A program made the translations under genes and the position numbers. A DNA stretch of 64,000 nt, taken from NCBI GenBank assembly GCA_022749755.1, contig CM040441.1, forward strand, positions 23,933,475 through 23,997,474. The letters are read 5' to 3'. The notes under the pieces were generated by a model. It saw only the letters and a list, made by a program, of their open reading frames with translations, ran no database searches and had not been told where the DNA came from. Of the stretch, positions 23,958 through 36,500 are shown piece by piece. This stretch comes from Azadirachta indica. Lineage: Eukaryota > Streptophyta > Magnoliopsida > Sapindales > Meliaceae. Numbering within the stretch: position 1 is the stretch's first letter; each line of letters starts with the position of its first letter.

Positions 23958-25413
23958 GTACTGCCCCGTTTCCAAATATCTATTGTGTCTGAAATAAGTT
24001 TAAAAATGAAATAGTATTGTATGTTAGATAAATTATGAACTTTTGCAGCATCGTTATCATGGTCTTTATTTATTATCTGTTAATACTCTGCTATGTTCCA
24101 TTACCTCAGAAAAGTGAATATTAACTGTAATGAAAGAAACTAATTAGCCTGAAAATCAATCACCTACTTAGGGCAAAAGCCCGAAAACCTTCTCTCTATC
24201 TAACATGATTAATCCAATACATCCATTTTACTCTCTGAACTGTGAACTGAATCTTAACTTTATTTTAGTCAGAAGATGCCTCAAATTTTACTGAAGTTCC
24301 CAATTGATATCAGTCTGTAATCAATACAATAATTCTCTGGAAAGGCCTTTGCTACCAATCTAACTTATTAACAGTCAAGTATTATTTTCCTCATTAATTT
24401 CAAGGATGGTTTATTTTTAATGTTTATAATTTGAATAAGATTTCAAATCAACCGTAGACGAACTTACAATTTGTTTTGTTGAATTATGCAGATACTAGAA
24501 TGGGGCTTTCTCATTGGATTAGGATAAATTTTTTCCTACTGCATATGTGCTTGTACAATAAAAATAGGGATGTATCTAAGTGCTCAACAAGCATTCTTTC
24601 TTTTTTTATTTTATTTTATTTTATTTTTCTCTTGTTATCTTGCCCTGGCTGACGACATCCATCCACTGCAAATTCTTCTAACTTGAAAGTACAAAAGGAA
24701 AACAATTTTTATTTGTTGGGTAAATTGCAGTATGTTAGCTTACTTCTAGAAATCCTCACAGAAGTATCACCTCTGTGCTTTTTCCTTCTTTGAAGGGGTA
24801 ACTCGAATTGTAGTGTTCAAGCATTGCCTGTTGATATGCACTTGGCTTCTACCATTGTTAACGATCAGAGGAAATCTATAGACTTTCTCTGCCTAATCCA
24901 CAAGTATTTTATGGTCTAGAGTTATAAGTCCATTGATAGCCAGCTAATTGAATCAGTTGAATTCAGGTGAAACAGATCAAAATCAGAGTCACCCAAATAA
25001 TTTAATCTCTGGTTTTCACTAATATTCTGTGATTTTCACACAAACTAGATCTGAAATACACAAAGGTTACAAACATAGGACGCTAATTGGAGAAATCTGT
25101 TTATTATCAACCCCTAAGACGCTGAAAATACATGAAATTAAGTTGAACCTGATTTATTTATTTGGACTTGTGAAAAATTGAAGACACTTAATATTCTTGC
25201 GTTATAATACTAGAAATTAACATGTAACGAAAGCAATGAATCTGAATGTATCATCGTGAGAAATATTTCAAACTTAACAATTACGGATAGATCAAGAAAA
25301 TACCCGTAAGAAAAGTTCCTGAAGAATTGCTGACTGATATTTCATTATGTCAAGTGGCAACTACAATATACAAAGACAAGCAATTAATTAACATTAGTTC
25401 TTGTTCTACAAAA
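23958..25413. other. Intergenic; no gene seen
   Basis: AT-rich with a TTTTATTTTATTTTATT tract near 24604. The right part should contain the 3' untranslated region of the minus-strand MAPKK. Confidence 0.5.
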
Positions 25414-26328
25414 TCAAACACTACACTGCTCTGCTACAAAGGGGTGTAATAGCAACTCTGATGCAGTCCATCTCTTGCTAGGGTCCTTCTGCAAGCAACA
25501 GTTTATGAAATCTTTGAACTCCGACGACGAGCAATCAGGAAAACTCGGTAGCTCTCCAAAGCATATTGCCAACATTAGGGTTGGCCAATCGGGCTTCTCT
25601 CCCGGCGACAAAAACGGATAATATCCCATGTAAAGCTCCATCATCATCACTCCAAAACTCCACACGTCCGCTGCGTACCCGTCGTAATCCCCATATCTCT
25701 CTGTGTCGAACCTCTCTGGACTCATATAGGCACAAGTGCCAACGGAAGTGCTGCAACGGTTCAAACCACGTCCCATAATCTTGCTAACTCCGAAATCAGC
25801 AATCTTGACTTCCATCTTCTCATTGATCAGAAGATTGGACGGCTTGATATCACGATGTACAATATTCTTGGAACACATGTACACAAAACCCTTAAGAACT
25901 TGGCGTGAAATATCGGCGATTACATCTTCAGAAAGACGACCCTGAGATTTTCTATACGTATCCAGCGTGCCTCTATCCATATACTCCATGAGAATCTGAA
26001 CCTCACCCGAGGGATTCTCAAAGATTTGATGACAGCGAACCACATGAGGAGAACTTGTTTGGCGTAGAATATCGAGCTCTTGAGTACTTGTTGTATTTGC
26101 ATGCATGATCTTCAAAGCGTAAACAGCTAGAGTTTGCTTGTCACGTACCTTGTAGACAGTACCACCGTTGCCGTGGCCAAGAACTTGGAGTTTCTCGAGT
26201 TGGGAGAGTCGATCGTCTTCTTGGCGGTAACTGGCTGCTGCGTCGGAAATAGGACAGAGTCGGGGACGTTTCGTGGCGGTTGGCAAGTCTAGGCGGAGGC
26301 CCAAACAGTGTTTTCTTACTGAAGTCAT
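25414..26328 (-). CDS. Group D mitogen-activated protein kinase kinase (MKK7/8/9/10-like), intact single exon
   Basis: Dual-specificity kinase that activates MAP kinases in stress, hormone or defence signalling; cytosol and nucleus. It has 304 residues, and group D MKKs are usually 300-310 and intronless. N-terminal basic plus L-x-L residues (RKHCLGLRLDLP, 5-16) look like a MAPK docking site. Kinase motifs: glycine loop GHGNGG 51-56, YALKIM with K73, HRDIKPSN 158-165, DFG 178-180, GTCAYMSPERF 197-207, DVWSFGV 221-227. The plant MKK activation-loop S/T-x5-S/T pair appears broken: at the first position (188) there is Gly, where MKK7 and MKK9 have Ser; the second position (194) is Thr. Arabidopsis MKK10 also lacks this pair, so MKK10-like is a possible assignment. 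Start chosen at the ATG beginning MTSVRKHC, which the truncated duplicate at 30222 shares. Confidence 0.95.
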   Translation of the reverse strand: MTSVRKHCLGLRLDLPTATKRPRLCPISDAAASYRQEDDRLSQLEKLQVLGHGNGGTVYKVRDKQTLAVYALKIMHANTTSTQELDILRQTSSPHVVRCHQIFENPSGEVQILMEYMDRGTLDTYRKSQGRLSEDVIADISRQVLKGFVYMCSKNIVHRDIKPSNLLINEKMEVKIADFGVSKIMGRGLNRCSTSVGTCAYMSPERFDTERYGDYDGYAADVWSFGVMMMELYMGYYPFLSPGEKPDWPTLMLAICFGELPSFPDCSSSEFKDFINCCLQKDPSKRWTASELLLHPFVAEQCSV

Positions 26329-26789
26329 GGAGCTAGCTAGGTTTTGTGTAGATAATGGAAAGCTAGCAATGGTGGGTGTTTAGGTTGAAGGAGAAAAATC
26401 TGCGGAATGCCGTGTGATTATGACTGAAAAAAACTACTAAGCTCAGTGAAGTATTATCTCTATATTACTTTGATTCTGTGTATTCCTAATCGTATAAGAC
26501 AAAAATTCTTTAGATCTCCTAATTATTTTTCGTATTTCCTATATCCATGAGTTTTGGTAAAAGATATTTTAAAGGTAGTTATGTTCTTATAGACTTCCTC
26601 ATAATTATAATTACTCACATTAAGGAAATATATACGAAGGGCGTCTAATTAAGTCGTTATTTTGCTTTAAATTTTAATGGAAGTAGGACTATTATTTAAT
26701 AGTCCATCAACCTGAATGAATTTTAGATTAACTGACAACTCTGATTTTTTTAATAAATATTAAAAAAATATAATATTCTGAATTGAATA

Positions 26790-26819
26790 TATCTATATAT
26801 ATATATATATATATATATT
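26790..26819. repeat. AT microsatellite
   Basis: A TA dinucleotide run upstream of the MAPKK, also present in the duplicate near 30512-30533. Confidence 0.7.
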
Positions 26820-29283
26820 TCGGAGATAGTTATATCCTCATAGAATCTCTCTTAATCATAATTACTCCATTGAGAAAACAGAATTAGGAAGCGATGGAAT
26901 TAATGTTTGTGGGGATAATCGTGATTAGGAGTGAGGAGAAAGAGTTTGGAATGTTCTGTGATTTTATCATAGTTTCTGTAGTTAATCATATATATATATA
27001 TATGGAATAGAACATACGAGACAAAAAATCTTTGTATTTCCTTTCCTTATTCCAAAATATATTTATAAGGGATTTAAATTGTTTTATATTTTTTTTGGAA
27101 TTTATCCTGATAATTATCCACTAAGATTACTTAATTAATGCAACACTGGCTACTGGGTACTATTGTTTTACATGCAAGAGGTTAACTTGAAACGACAGTC
27201 TCTAAAATTAACTTTTATATTAAAATTAGTTAACAAATTCTAATTATTTTTAACCACAATATAGACAAATTAGTTATTTAATTTATTAAAAATTAGTACC
27301 AATACGTCCACTATAATGCAACTCAAATAAGTTAAATAAGATTGTAGTCATAATATACGACATTGGAATCAAGTTTATAACCCGTCATTATATTTTTAAG
27401 TTTTATATAATATAAATTCCATAAATTTTTTATATTTTAACTAAATGCTCAGTTATTAGTTGACATGATATTGAGAAAGTTTAATATTATATATTTAAGT
27501 CTTGTAAGTTAAGAGTTCAATCTCTTCTGTGTGTTTGCGGGAATAAATTTGTTTCCCTATAACAAAATTGAACCTTTAAGATTCTTACATAGGAGTAGAT
27601 ATTTCATGCTTGAGGCCCAATTGATCATCTTGATACTTAAATAAAATATTAAAGTAATCAAGCACGCATCTACGATTGGGAAGATCCATTATTTAATATA
27701 AACATTATATAACATAACATATCATTGATAACAAAATAACTAATGTTAGTCAACTAATAACTAATTAGTAAACATATATCCTAATTTATTTATATACAAA
27801 CAAGAGCCTTTATGATCTTCACGATTATGTTTTGAACTGCAACAGTTAACTTAACACTTGGGATGTCTTTCTCTAATAAGATCAGAAATAAATGGAACTC
27901 CTAATTTTGCAAGCCAAATATTACCATAAATAAAGTTTTGCACTTTAAAACCTTGAACATTATTAGGGCTTTTCAAAATATGATAATCAAGTCAATTGGC
28001 TCTTCCTGTAATGGAGGCTCTAGGTCCTCTGTTTATATATTTAGCATAATATAAAGTTAGTAGAGTAATAGTATCTTAAATTCATTCTAACCTTTAAGAT
28101 CAATAAGATCATTCAAATAAAATTTTATAATAATTATTCATAAGTATTTTTTTCACGATCTCCCTAAATAAGTCTTTACTTTTAATTTATACGGTTTAAA
28201 TTCATATGCTGGCAGTAATTATACAATTATGAATCTTAATTTCATTATTGTCGTTTGCCTTTTCTCTTCCTTGTGCTGTAATCTCATTTGATTGATCCTC
28301 ACTTGGCTTTCTAGCATAAATAAAACAAATTTGAAACACTACAGCTGCACTTCCAAATATAAAGTCAGTAGTACCAAATATTCTGCACTCATAAAAGAAT
28401 TGTACACCATGAGCTACGAATAAATTATATAATCATAATACAATATCATTTTATTTAAAATAATATTTTACTCTTTTTAACTGTTCTTTATCTAATAGAA
28501 AGAACATTATATAACACATTTTAAATTTATGTTTTTATTTCTCATAAGATTTCTCAATCATTTGCACAATCAGGTATATGCGAAAAATATCTTAGAAAAT
28601 AATTGGTTTTATTATGGATCTAACAGTCTTTAGAGTATAATCATCACTACTATATCTATTAGTTATGATATATTAATTATATATATTAAATTTAATCTCA
28701 ATTTTCAAAAATATATAAATTCAATAGTTTATAAATAATATAAAAATATGTATAATTTTATGAGCTGATATTTTGTTGATTTAAATTAAAAAAATAATTA
28801 AACTTTTAATATTGAAATATGTATTGAGTTAATGATTTAAAAAATTCATAAAAAAATACAGTGTCATGAATCTTGATTGATTCAATTTTTAAATACAAAT
28901 AGTTGATTTGTTAGTAATAAGTGATAGAATATTCATATAAGCAGCAATGAAGCATCTTCTTTGCTGGCATATTTCTCTTCACAAGTTTTCGTTTGATTTG
29001 ATTAACGATTATTTTCAGCCGTTTTAATTATCTCGAAATTATAAAATTAATTAATGAACTAGAACAACTTATGAGACAATGATGTATCTAAACTTGATGA
29101 GATTGGGAATATTATTATTTAAAATACAAACGTACAATTATTAAAGAAAAAATAATAGGCCTACAAATGCTAGAGAAGAGCAAATGTCAAACCCGGCCGT
29201 GTCTAAAGCTGATGTGATTAGTTAAATAATTGAAGTCAACTAGTGATTTGATTAGAAACCATGCATGCAATACTCACACTTGC

Positions 29284-29320
29284 ATGTATATGTATGTATA
29301 TATATATATATATATATAGT
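29284..29320. repeat. TATG/TA microsatellite
   Basis: GTATATGTATGTATATATA running into pure TA units; the partner tract is near 32641-32660. Confidence 0.7.
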
Positions 29321-30015
29321 TTTTATTCTTCTCTCCTGCTGGAAGCTGGTTGTACAGCTTAATTTATATTTTCATGATAATTGTATATCAAAATCAGACC
29401 ATTAATTGGGGTTTGAAATTTGATCATGATCTGATTACTTTATGCCTCATCATATGCTGACCTTTTTCAGGTCAAATATATCTTTAAGAGGAGTTGAAAA
29501 TTGAATCGTTTCTACATCCCAAATGTACCCCTAAATATTGAAAAGACTGAAAACATGTCGTGGCTTAAAACCTGGTATAAAGTGAACACCACCAAAACTA
29601 AGAGCTGATTGGCCTTTCTCAGCAGTCCGTGAAAAGTCTCCTAAATAACTAATTGATTTCATTGCGGAAATCAATTTTATCTTTTGAGTAGATTCTGAAG
29701 TAAATAGTATATGTTTGCCAAGCTATTAAACTTCTGAAGAGAGCTGAAATCACATCAATTTTATTTCTTACATCAGCGAACACATCTATGCAAGTTTTTT
29801 ATGCTTTAAGATAATATATTAATTTTTGTTACATAATTATATTTAAATTATTTATTATTAAGTATCATATTTAAACGTTATTTAATTCATTTTAAGTATT
29901 ATTTTTTTAAATACTTTATCTTTTATTTTACAGGTATTGATGTGTTTTAATATGAAAGACACGAAAACGAAGCATAAAAGCATGTTTGCTAGTCATCCGT
30001 AGAAATTATAAAGTT

Positions 30016-30222
30016 TTATTGTCTACAAGCATGTTCACGAACCTTGTAGACAGTACCACCGTTGCCGTGGCCAAGAACTTGGAGTTTCTCGAGTTGGGAG
30101 AGTCGATCATCTTCTTGGCGGCAACTGGCTGCTGCGTCGGAAATAGGACAGAGTCGGGGACGTTTGGTGGCGGTTGGCAAGTCTAGGCGGAGGCCCAAAC
30201 AGTGTTTTCTTACTGAAGTCAT
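30016..30222 (-). pseudogene. Truncated MAPKK duplicate (first 62 codons only)
   Basis: The reading frame from ATG 30222 repeats the neighbour MAPKK from MTSVRKHC through the glycine loop GHGNGGTVYKVR, with one visible change (Tyr34 to Cys). It then runs into six unrelated codons and a stop at 30016. It lacks the catalytic lysine, HRD and DFG, so it cannot be a kinase. The N-terminal docking motif is intact, so a translated peptide could still bind a MAPK; that is speculation. The homology ends within the kinase at the border of the duplicated block, so the duplication breakpoint caused the truncation. Confidence 0.9.
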
Positions 30223-30785
30223 GGAGGTAGCTAGGTTTTGTGTAGATAATGGAAAGCTAGCAATGGTGGGTGTTTAGGTTGAAGGAGAAAAATCTGCGGA
30301 ATGCCGTGTGATTATGACTGAAAGGAAACTACTATGTTCAGTGAAGTATTATTCATATAGTACTTTGATTCCGTGTATTCCTAATTGTTTAATGGAAGTA
30401 GGACTATTATTTAACATTCCATCAAGCTTAGTGAATTTTAGATTAACTGACAACTCTGATTTTTTAATAAATATTCGAAAAAATATAATATTCTGTAACT
30501 TGCAGACATTTATATATATATATATATATATATCAGAGATAGTTATATCCTTGTAGAATTTCTCTTAATCATAATGTCTCCATTGAGGCAACAGAATAGG
30601 AAGCAATGGAATTAATGTTTGTGGGGATAATCGTAATCAGGAGTGTGGAATCTTCTGTGATTATATGATTGTTGCTGTAGTTAACCACACACACACACAG
30701 ATACATATATATAGAATAGAACCTACGAGACAAAAATTCTTTGCATTTCCTATTCTTATTCCGATATATATTTATAAGGGAATTG

Positions 30786-30904
30786 AAATTGCCAGTGCCA
30801 TCAAGAGCAACTGTTATTACATTTGCAGTCTGGGTATGAACACTACTGACGAACAAAATCCATAAAGTGAACACGAAATAAGCTAGCAGAGAAGAATTAG
30901 CCAT
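30786..30904 (-). pseudogene. Orphan first exon of a pectinesterase (pectin methylesterase)
   Basis: From ATG 30904 the frame reads MANSSLLAYFVFTLWILFVS, a signal peptide, then VHTQTANVITVALDGTGNF. The VALDGTGNF start of the catalytic domain is characteristic of plant pectinesterases, which demethylate cell-wall pectin. Homology to a pectinesterase ends there, exactly where the sequence becomes the duplicated MAPKK flank (AATTCCCTTATAAATATA on the minus strand). The rest of the enzyme (about 280 residues with the catalytic Asp, Gln and Arg) is absent from the window. An open frame continues through the junction to 30569 but is not pectinesterase-like. Confidence 0.7.
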
Positions 30905-30972
30905 GAGAACTGAAGCAAATGTAGATGAACGTGTAAGTGTAGATGTTGAATTAAGGAGCTTCAATGTACTTT

Positions 30973-30981
30973 GTATTTATA
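30973..30981 (-). promoter_or_regulatory. TATA box of the pectinesterase fragment
   Basis: TATAAATAC on the minus strand about 70 bases upstream of the ATG at 30904, a normal plant TATA-to-start distance. The promoter may therefore still be present even though the gene is truncated. Confidence 0.5.
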
Positions 30982-31390
30982 GACAATGCATATAATTTAA
31001 GGTAATAATCTTGCTTGTAATTAATAAAAGCTGCAGTAGTTTTGATTGAAAAAATTCAAGGATATTGTCTCCACTGACGAATGTATTCATTTGCAAATCA
31101 TGTATTGTAATCCAACAGTCATATGTATATCCCCATTTCATTTATTAGATATACATACAAAATATATATATATATATATATTATTAGATTAATTCCTTAG
31201 GAAGATGAGTGGTATCATCATCAGAAATAAGGTTAAAAAATTAATAAATATGATAACAAAACAGGACATTTTTATTTTGTCTATTTATGGAAAGTAATAA
31301 TTTAGATAAAACTAAAATAAGTTAACATGATTTGTATATATCTGTCAATTCATAATCATAATAATTATAATAATAACAACAATAATAATA

Positions 31391-31566
31391 CGTGACATGG
31401 AATTCTAGCTTAATGAATGTGTATACTATACGGGCATGACGTGGCAAAATTTTCTGGAGAAAATTGCGTATAAACACATCATATGTGACATGAAATACTA
31501 GGTTAATGAATGTGTATATTAGCTGGGCATGATGTGGAAAAATTTTCTGGAGAAAATTGTCTGTGA
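31391..31566. repeat. Tandem duplication, two units with 93-base spacing
   Basis: Unit 1 starts GTGACATGGAATTCTAGCTT at 31392 and unit 2 starts GTGACATGAAATACTAGGTT at 31485. Both continue with AATGAATGTGTATA, GGGCATGA and ATTTTCTGGAGAAAATTG, the last being an imperfect palindrome in each unit. Confidence 0.75.
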
Positions 31567-32830
31567 TGCAAAGTATATATTGTGGAAAATTTAAAAATTA
31601 ATAATGCTGACACTCTTGCAACTGAGCAACCCCGCATCCGCCCCTTGAATCTGTTAATACTATATGTAATATCTATCATGTGAAGGTTCAATAATGTCTT
31701 TAACTTACTGTGTGAAATTATAGTGTTAGGGAAAGTATGATTCGAATTAATGGTATTAAGATAAATTATGTAATCGTAATACAACATTATTTTTATTTAA
31801 AATAATATTTTACTTTTTTTAAGTATTCTTTATCTAATACAACAAATATTATATAACACATTTTAACTTTATGTTCTTATTTCTATTAAGCTTTCATGGT
31901 CATTTGTGTAATCAAGTGTTTATGAAAAGTATATTAAAAAATAATCAGTTTCATCGTGCATTCAATAGTCTTTAGAGTAAAATCATAAATAACATATATA
32001 TTAATTATAATGTATTAATTATGCATTAATTATATATGTCGAATTTAATCTCAAATATCAAAAATATATAAATTTAATAATTTATAAATAATACAAAAAT
32101 ATGTATAATCTTAAAAGCTGATATTTTGTTGACTTGAATTGAAAACATAATTAAATTTTAAATATTGAAATATGTATTGAAGTAATGATTTAAAAAATTC
32201 ATAAGACAACACAATGTCATGAATTTTGACTGATTTAATATTTAAATATAAATAGTTGACTTCTTCGTAATAAGTAATAGAATATTCATATAAGCAGCAA
32301 TGAAGCATCTTCTTTGCTGGCATATTTCTCTTCACAGGTTTTCATTTGATTTGGTCAACGACTATTTCCAGTTGTTTTAATTATCTCGAAATTATAAAAT
32401 TAATTAATGAACTAGAACAACTTATGAGATAATGATATATATAAAATTGATGAAATTGGAAATATTATTTAAAATACAAGTAAGCAATTATTAAAGAAAA
32501 AATAATAGGCATACAAGTGCTAGAGAAGAGCAAAAGTCAAACCAATATCTAAAAGCTTATGTGATATGTAGTTAAATAATTTAAATCGACTAGTGATTTG
32601 ATCAGAGAGCATTCTTGCAACACAACTTACACTTGCATGTGTATATATATATATATATTTTTTCTTCTGCTGGAAGCTAGTTGTGCAGCTTAGTTTACAT
32701 TCTCACGATGATTCGGACCATTAATTGCTGTTCGACATTTGACCATCATTTGATTATTTTATGCCTCAGATATGCTGACCTTTTCCAGTCAAATATATCT
32801 TTAACGGAGTTGAATTACTTGCACAACTGT

Positions 32831-33510
32831 ATACTTTATACTAATTTTTAAGATTGGTATAAAGGACCTCAAATTCTTGTTTTAAAAGTATTTTCAAAGT
32901 TATTAAGATTAATTAGTTTAATAAATCAAATTTTAGTAGGGATGACAATGGGGCGGGTTTAGGGTAGGAATTGTCATTCTCGAACGCTTTTCTCTCTATT
33001 TCTAACTCGCTCAACCTGTCCCTAATCTAATTCTATTTGATCCCATTTGACTAAGTCACAGTATTCAAAGTACAATAAATTACAGTATTCGATTTAAATT
33101 ACAAAGCCTTGATATAGTATTGGGTTAAATTTTTTATGCCAACTACAGTGGTAATACAGTAATGTGCTAAACTATTAAATTAAGTTTTTTGAACAGTTAC
33201 AGTGTACTATTCTTTTGCACATGAACTGTCTTCAGCCAATTTCTCTATTTTCAAAGTTCTAGTTGTTCTTTTGACTCTGTAATTAATTCATTTTCTTTCT
33301 TCCTCAATTCCTTAATCTCAACTTCCTGATAGAAGGAAAAAGCAAGGATTTAGCTACACTGTTAACTAGCATTGATGAAATTCAAGCTAATCACAGCCCA
33401 ATTCATAGTCAGACGTGGCTCCCAAATTTAAACCTATCTATTGACTCAAGCACTGCAAGACAACAGATTAAATTAATACAATTATGATAGGTATAAATGA
33501 AGAGGAAGCA
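32831..33510. other. Spacer between the two duplicated regions; no gene
   Basis: Contains GGGATGACAATGGGGCGGGT near 32938. This G-rich start resembles the left end of the MITE-like element at 54251, but no matching right end was found. Confidence 0.4.
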
Positions 33511-36500
33511 CATGCTCCCTTAATTAAAGATTAATCTGGTCAATTGTTTTAATGCTTGTCTGCAATAAATAAGGTGAAACTTTTAGACCTTAAACAATGC
33601 ATAAATCATTCTTATAAGATATAAATAAATATTTAGGTAAAACAAACTTGAAGCCTAATTAAGCTCAGAGTCGTTAGGGACAAGAGTCAGGTGGTAAATT
33701 ATTTTAAATCTAATTAATTTACTAGTAACAAAAATTATTGAGGGGGAAATTTTTAAAATAAAAATGTTGATAAAGGGCTTGAGACTCCAAAAAAAGAAAT
33801 GAAAGAATTTTGAATAATTTCATTGTTGCCTAATTAACCTAATTAATGAATTCAAATCAGATTTAGTATAGAGCCTTTAATCTGCCCACCATAGAATACC
33901 TAAATTTGCAATCCGATTCCGAGTACGGATTCATTAAAACCCAGACCCGACTGAGAATTTTACCGCCATACAGTTAATTCAATTATAAAAACCCAACCCG
34001 TCACCCCCAATTTCCTACGCATTTTAGTTGAGTTGGTCCCCTAATCTCATTCTCCAAGATTCCTCATCCCCCTTGTCACTTTCCCCATCCTTAAAAGTTA
34101 ATCAATTACCTTTGTCGCTTTGGTTGAGAAACAAACCTCTTGGATAACTCAGCAGTCAAATTCCAAGATGAGGAATTGCTAAGACTAAATTACGGCCCCG
34201 GCTGCCTAGTTTGAAGACAGAACTACAATCATCTCCTATACAGAGGTCCAAGAGTTGCCCTATTCCCGAGGTTTGGTTTGGTTTTCTTCTTGTTGTTGGT
34301 GTATAGTTATCAAGATTCTTCATTTTTTTAATTTATGTTGCAAGCATCGATTTTCTGTTTCCTAATTATGTAATTGGATAAAGGTTACTAGGTTGTTTCT
34401 TGAATTTTAGTGTTTCGATCAGTTTGTATTTTCATTTTTAAAAGTCGTTCTTGTCATTGTTTAATGTTCTAGTTATCTTAACGATTAATAATTTTATGAA
34501 CTCCCTGGCTTAGCTTGTTGAATGAAAATAGTGTGCTCTTAATTATGGTTTTAGGCTTTAATTATAGTTTGATTTTATATTGTTTGATAGTTGTTTCAAT
34601 TGAATACATTCTTGTGTCAACTGTGGTAAAGATTCTTAGGTCAAAGAAAACAGTACATAAATATTACAACTCATTGAAAATTGTGTACAGTTATTGCAAT
34701 AAAAATCTTGGATAAGACTTTACAGAGGGATATAGGATTTGTAATTATGTACGTAAAAGTTCTTGTCATTGTTACGTTTGTATGTTCTAGTTTTCTTGTT
34801 GACTAAGATTTTTTGAAATCCTTGGCTTATTATGATGTTGATTCTGCTTTTCGGAGTGGAGTTATACTTTGATTTTATATAGTCTGATGGTTGTGCACTT
34901 GGTTCAAATTAGGTTTAAAAGTTGTCATTCAGTTCTTGATTCTTTTGGTTTTTGGGGTGGAGTTATAATTCTATTTTATGTAGTCTGATACTCGTATCAC
35001 TAGGTAAAGATTCTTGGGCAAATGAGGTTTTCAGTTACTATTCTGTTCTGTGTCTTGCAATGGATAAAACTCTACTGTCTTTGGTTTTACTATTTTGAAT
35101 GTGATCTTAGTTCTATGATTGAAATTTTTTAGTAATGGTTTTGTGGTAGTATATAAAGAAGATGACAGAGAATTGCATTAAAGAGCTTTTGTGCTATGTA
35201 GAAGATTGTGCCAATGCATGTATAAGCAACAAAGCTTAAAGGAGTCATAATAATAATAATATAGGGACCAACAACATTAATGGTGGTGCTTCATTGGTAT
35301 CAATGCTCTTTCATGCAACTATCCTTGTTAGTTTGTGTTTAATTGTCCATGAAATTGGTGAAATTTGAGTGGCTATTCACTGCATGTGATTCTTTCTCTT
35401 ATAGAAAAATTGTAACTGGGAAGAAAAGAAGGGAGGCCTTGATTGTTACTGTGAAGTGCCCAAGCGGTGCTAGTTATCAAATTCTCCTCTTCAAAGGAAT
35501 TTGCTACTACAAACTTGTGTAGAAGTAGCAGTTAATTGTCCCTATAGGACTAATAACAAGTACTCATGGAGCACTCATAGGTTGCTGGATTTAATTACAG
35601 TTAACTTTTGTTTTCTCACATCAATTGGGTTAATAGGATTTGTGGATGATATATTTCAAATCAATATAGTACACTATAGTACAAATTTTTCCTAGATGTG
35701 AATTCATTTAGCAACCATTTTGATTAGGGGTCAATTCGATTATTTCATGTTCAGAGCAGTGTTTCTGCTTAAAATAATTCTCTGTATTAGTTGGACTATT
35801 TTTCTAACCACTACGTGTAAAGAAATAATATTGTGCACTCTCAATGACATTTAAGAAAATTCTGTTGGTTTTTTCCTTCTTCAAGAACAATTGAGAAAAA
35901 AGTGAGATATTAGATTATTGGTGGGCAGTGACAATATTATATATGCTATCCTGAAACAAATGTTGCTACTTATATGAACTTGAACTTGATACTGAAGAAA
36001 AAAGCAGTAGAGGTTTTTAATGTTTAGACTTTCACTCATGCATTTAATTGATGCTCTGATCCTTGCCTTCCTTTGCCTTGCCATTTTAAGGAAATTAGGA
36101 TTGCCTAATCTTTTGAAAGCTTTAATTACTCCTTAATAAACTAAGTACTTCAATGAAAATGGCTAGCTAGAAAGGATTAATAATATGGACTAAAAATTAT
36201 TGTTATCTGCAAATCCTAAACTGCAACCTTAGGATGATGATGAGGTGAGCCTCCTCAAGAATTAATAGTATATTAGTTTGTAACAAACAACGACCGTCTA
36301 GCTTTCATTACACAAACTATCAAAGGATATATAATTGCATGAAAAACATAAATACCAATGAAGTATCAGTGTTGTTGTTGCTAGTCAATCCATTGTTGCA
36401 TTGATTGTTTTCAGCTTTGTTGCTCATATTTGCATTCTTTCATATACAATGAATCAAAGATGTTTAGCAGAGCAAAGTGGTAAAGAAAAGAGCTCCAAGC

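Larger units (their letters stand above)
26140..29500 (+). repeat. Direct segmental duplication around the MAPKK 5' end, copy A (copy B at 30034-32830)
   Basis: 26140-27083 aligns with 30034-30791: the MKK first 62 codons, the 5' flank (GGAAAGCTAGCAATGGTGGG), the AT microsatellite and the CATACGAGACAAAAA segment. About 190 bases around 26490-26675 are absent from copy B. 28430-29500 aligns with 31770-32830 (AAGCAGCAATGAAGCATCTT near 28941 and 32298). The middle parts, 27084-28430 and 30792-31770, do not match. No coding sequence was found in 26400-29500. Confidence 0.85.
30034..32830 (+). repeat. Direct segmental duplication, copy B of 26140-29500
   Basis: Starts inside the MKK coding sequence (shared TTCACG/GTCACG then ACCTTGTAGACAG) and includes its 5' flank, then about 980 bases of unrelated sequence (30792-31770, including the pectinesterase exon), then renewed homology to 32830. 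The final part near 32690-32830 matches 29340-29500. Confidence 0.85.

Noticed and set aside
25566..25945. Plus-strand open frames opposite the MAPKK
   Set aside because: Antisense shadows of the kinase coding sequence.
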